Shown here: positions 5,834-7,197 of the stretch, one piece after another | Layout: each line of letters starts with the position of its first letter | How positions within the stretch are numbered: position 1 is the first letter of the stretch | NCBI GenBank assembly: GCA_018701055.1 | Contig: JABIUH010000482.1 | Location: forward strand, 1 to 7,197 | Source of the DNA: Woeseia sp. | GTDB lineage: Bacteria > Pseudomonadota > Gammaproteobacteria > Steroidobacterales > Woeseiaceae | Length of the DNA stretch: 7,197 nucleotides | Direction: 5' to 3' | Made by a program: the position numbers and the translations under genes | Notes under the pieces: model-generated | Seen by the model: only the letters and a program-made list of their open reading frames with translations | Database searches by the model: none | What the model was told of the DNA's origin: nothing

Positions 5834-6823
5834 TCACGCCGCTTTCGGCAGGCATTGCATTGCCTCCTTAAGCACCTCTATTCCAGCGCCCGGCTGATGC
5901 GCCCGTTCACTAAGGTGGCGACGCCAAGCGCGCGCACCTGGCTGCCCCGCAAACAGGCCGAGCAAATGCCGGGTGATGTGCTTTAGTTGCGCTCCATTCT
6001 CCAACTCACCTTCGATATAGGGAAGCATGTCGTGGATAACTTCATCACGATCGTTCGGCGCTGTTCCGTCGCCGAAAGCCGCCTCTAACTCGGTCAGAAA
6101 CCACGGTTGTTGGTAGGCCTGACGGCCGATCATCACGCCATCAACGTGCTGCAGGTGTGCCTCGCATTGCGCAATCGAGTGCACGCCACCGTTCAGAATA
6201 ATTTTGAGCTCCGGCAACTCATCTTTTAGTCGATAGACGCGCTCATAGTTCAGAGGCGGTACGCTCCGGTTTTCCTTAGGACTCAAGCCTTGTAATATTG
6301 CTTTACGGGCATGTACGACGAATGTCGTACAACCGGTAGTGACGATCGTGTCCACAAATTCGCGTAGGAACGCATAGTTATCTAAATCATCGATGCCAAT
6401 GCGAGTCTTGACCGTAATTGGCACGTCGCAGACAGCGTGCATTGCGTCGATGCATTCAGCAACCAGTCGTGGCTTCGACATTAAACAAGCGCCAAACTGA
6501 CCGCTTTGCACACGGTCACTCGGACAGCCAACATTAATATTGATCTCATCGAAGCCTGCGGCAGCGCCTAACCGGGCCGCATCGGCCATCAACGCAGGCT
6601 CACTGCCACCGACCTGCAATGCCACTGGATGCTCAGATTCATCGAACGCAAGTAATCTCGATTTATCACCATGTCGAAGTGCGGCCGCCGTCACCATCTC
6701 GGTATACAGACCAACAGACGGACTCAGGCAGCGCATGAAATAGCGACAATGCCGATCGGTCCAATCCATCATGGGAGCTACGGAAATTGGCGAAGGCATT
6801 TGCATGGTGGCGATTTTGGTCAT
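5834..6823 (-). CDS. dusA: tRNA-dihydrouridine(20/20a) synthase DusA
   Basis: This 329-residue protein has the full DusA length. It is an FMN enzyme that reduces uridines 20 and 20a in the tRNA D-loop using NADPH. Landmarks are SVAPMMDWTDRHCRYF (14-29), YTEMVTAAA (40-48), NVGCPSDRVQ with catalytic cysteine C100, FGACLM (110-115), VKTRIGID with K139 (138-145), VHARKA with H171 (170-175) and LSPKENR (180-186), NGGV (211-214) and GRQAYQQPW (233-241). The C-terminal helical domain ends ARAWRRHLSERAHQPGAG then a short tail. The sequence appears intact and functional. The ATG at 6823 has only a weak Shine-Dalgarno; ATGs at residues 7 and 9 are alternatives. Its 5' end faces a divergent integrase gene 156 nt away. 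The start of dusA is a recognised integration site for mobile elements, so its first codons and promoter may have been supplied by the element. Confidence 0.97.
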   Translation of the reverse strand: MTKIATMQMPSPISVAPMMDWTDRHCRYFMRCLSPSVGLYTEMVTAAALRHGDKSRLLAFDESEHPVALQVGGSEPALMADAARLGAAAGFDEININVGCPSDRVQSGQFGACLMSKPRLVAECIDAMHAVCDVPITVKTRIGIDDLDNYAFLREFVDTIVTTGCTTFVVHARKAILQGLSPKENRSVPPLNYERVYRLKDELPELKIILNGGVHSIAQCEAHLQHVDGVMIGRQAYQQPWFLTELEAAFGDGTAPNDRDEVIHDMLPYIEGELENGAQLKHITRHLLGLFAGQPGARAWRRHLSERAHQPGAGIEVLKEAMQCLPKAA

Positions 6824-6857
6824 ATTCTACTTTTAAATCAACGAGTTATTGTTAACT

Positions 6858-6957
6858 ATTTTGTACTGATTTTGTACCCATTGTCGCCCTTTTAGTGTGA
6901 CATCGAGCGCATGTCGCACTTTGTCGCACCGAAAACCGGGGGCATGTCGCACCGAAA
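6858..6957. repeat. Cluster of short direct repeats between dusA and integrase, possible recombinase arm sites
   Basis: ATTTTGTAC occurs twice, at 6858-6866 and 6869-6877, an 11-bp step. TGTCGC occurs four times on the plus strand (6882, 6912, 6922, 6945); the last two are extended to TGTCGCACCGAAA, and the copies at 6912 and 6945 share GCATGTCGCAC. A further inverted copy, CATTGTCGC, lies inside dusA (6751-6743), matching 6879-6887. Such clustering suits integrase or excisionase binding sites, or sites for a regulator of the integrase promoter. Confidence 0.5.
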
Positions 6958-6979
6958 TCAGTCGATTTGAGAGTCATAT

Positions 6980-7197
6980 ATGGCCACAATCAGAACCCGA
7001 AAACGCAGAGATGGCAGTCTAGCGTATCTCAGCGAAGTCCGAATCAAACGTGATGGTGAAATTGTTCATCGTGAGTCGAGGACATTCGATTTGTTGGGCC
7101 AAGCCAAAGCCTGGGCAGAATCCCGAGAAAAGGCGCTCTCAAAGAAAAAAGGGGAGCCAAAACCCGTGCCAATTGTTATGCGGGCGAAATTGGACAA
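6980..7197 (+). CDS. Tyrosine-type site-specific integrase (N-terminal part)
   Basis: The ATG at 6980 opens 72 codons that remain open at the right edge. The start MATIRTRKRRDGSLAYLSEV and the following basic RIKRDGEIVHRESRTF, then a helix with AKAWAESREKAL, match the N-terminal arm-binding domain of phage-type tyrosine integrases, where three short strands precede a helix. The catalytic domain (R-H-R-Y) lies outside the window, so the class is inferred from the N-terminus and position. A GAGAG sequence (6969-6973) lies six bases before the ATG as ribosome binding site. The gene is divergent from dusA and reads away from it, into the presumed element. It would catalyse integration and excision at dusA. 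Confidence 0.8.
   Translation, partial: MATIRTRKRRDGSLAYLSEVRIKRDGEIVHRESRTFDLLGQAKAWAESREKALSKKKGEPKPVPIVMRAKLD

Larger units (their letters stand above)
6824..7197 (+). mobile_element. Probable end of a dusA-integrated genomic island or prophage (continues past the window)
   Basis: An integrase N-terminus begins 156 nt from the 5' end of dusA, divergent from it. Integration of islands and prophages at the dusA 5' end by a dedicated integrase family is established. The exact junction cannot be placed: it may lie inside the first codons of dusA rather than at 6824, because the element can rebuild the gene start. The second attachment site and cargo would lie right of 7197. Confidence 0.5.

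Noticed and set aside
5834..6823. dusA disrupted by integration
   Set aside because: All DusA motifs from the N-terminal SVAPMMDWTD to the C-terminal domain are present in one frame, so the gene appears intact.

Overview
The window looks like chromosomal DNA from a gammaproteobacterium. YoaA-type helicase, GTP-type PEP carboxykinase and DusA all read as close relatives of proteobacterial proteins, and the beta-barrel remnant resembles proteins I associate with marine gammaproteobacteria. This assignment rests on remembered family resemblance, not on a search. I see no tRNA, rRNA or CRISPR array.

Left part (1-1736, all minus strand): the N-terminal 258 residues of the YoaA Fe-S DNA helicase, running off the left edge. 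Upstream of it (higher coordinates) lies a truncated, frameshifted C-terminal fragment of an outer-membrane beta-barrel protein, then a small dimeric alpha/beta-barrel protein. A divergent intergenic region (1737-1965) holds a perfect 12-bp inverted repeat, a possible -10 box and a leader hairpin, and leads into pckG (1966-3717, plus).

Middle (3718-5833): pckG and a class III cyclase-FHA fusion gene converge on a 62-bp inverted repeat. This repeat works as a bidirectional terminator and also supplies the last codons and stop of the cyclase gene. Upstream of the cyclase gene are two identical 12-bp palindromes (TAATGTACATTA) and a plus-oriented terminator-like hairpin. A class I SAM methyltransferase gene follows on the minus strand. 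A second inverted repeat with the same GGGTCAGAGT arm sits at 5801-5827, pointing to a dispersed REP-like family.

Right part (5834-7197): dusA (minus) and, divergent from it, the start of a tyrosine-type integrase gene (plus, cut by the window edge). The spacer between them carries repeated TGTCGC and ATTTTGTAC motifs. The 5' end of dusA is a known integration site for a family of prophages and genomic islands, so the window probably ends at the boundary of an integrated element whose cargo lies beyond position 7197. Metabolically the core is housekeeping: gluconeogenesis (pckG), tRNA modification (dusA) and DNA repair (yoaA), plus one cyclic-nucleotide or FHA signalling protein.
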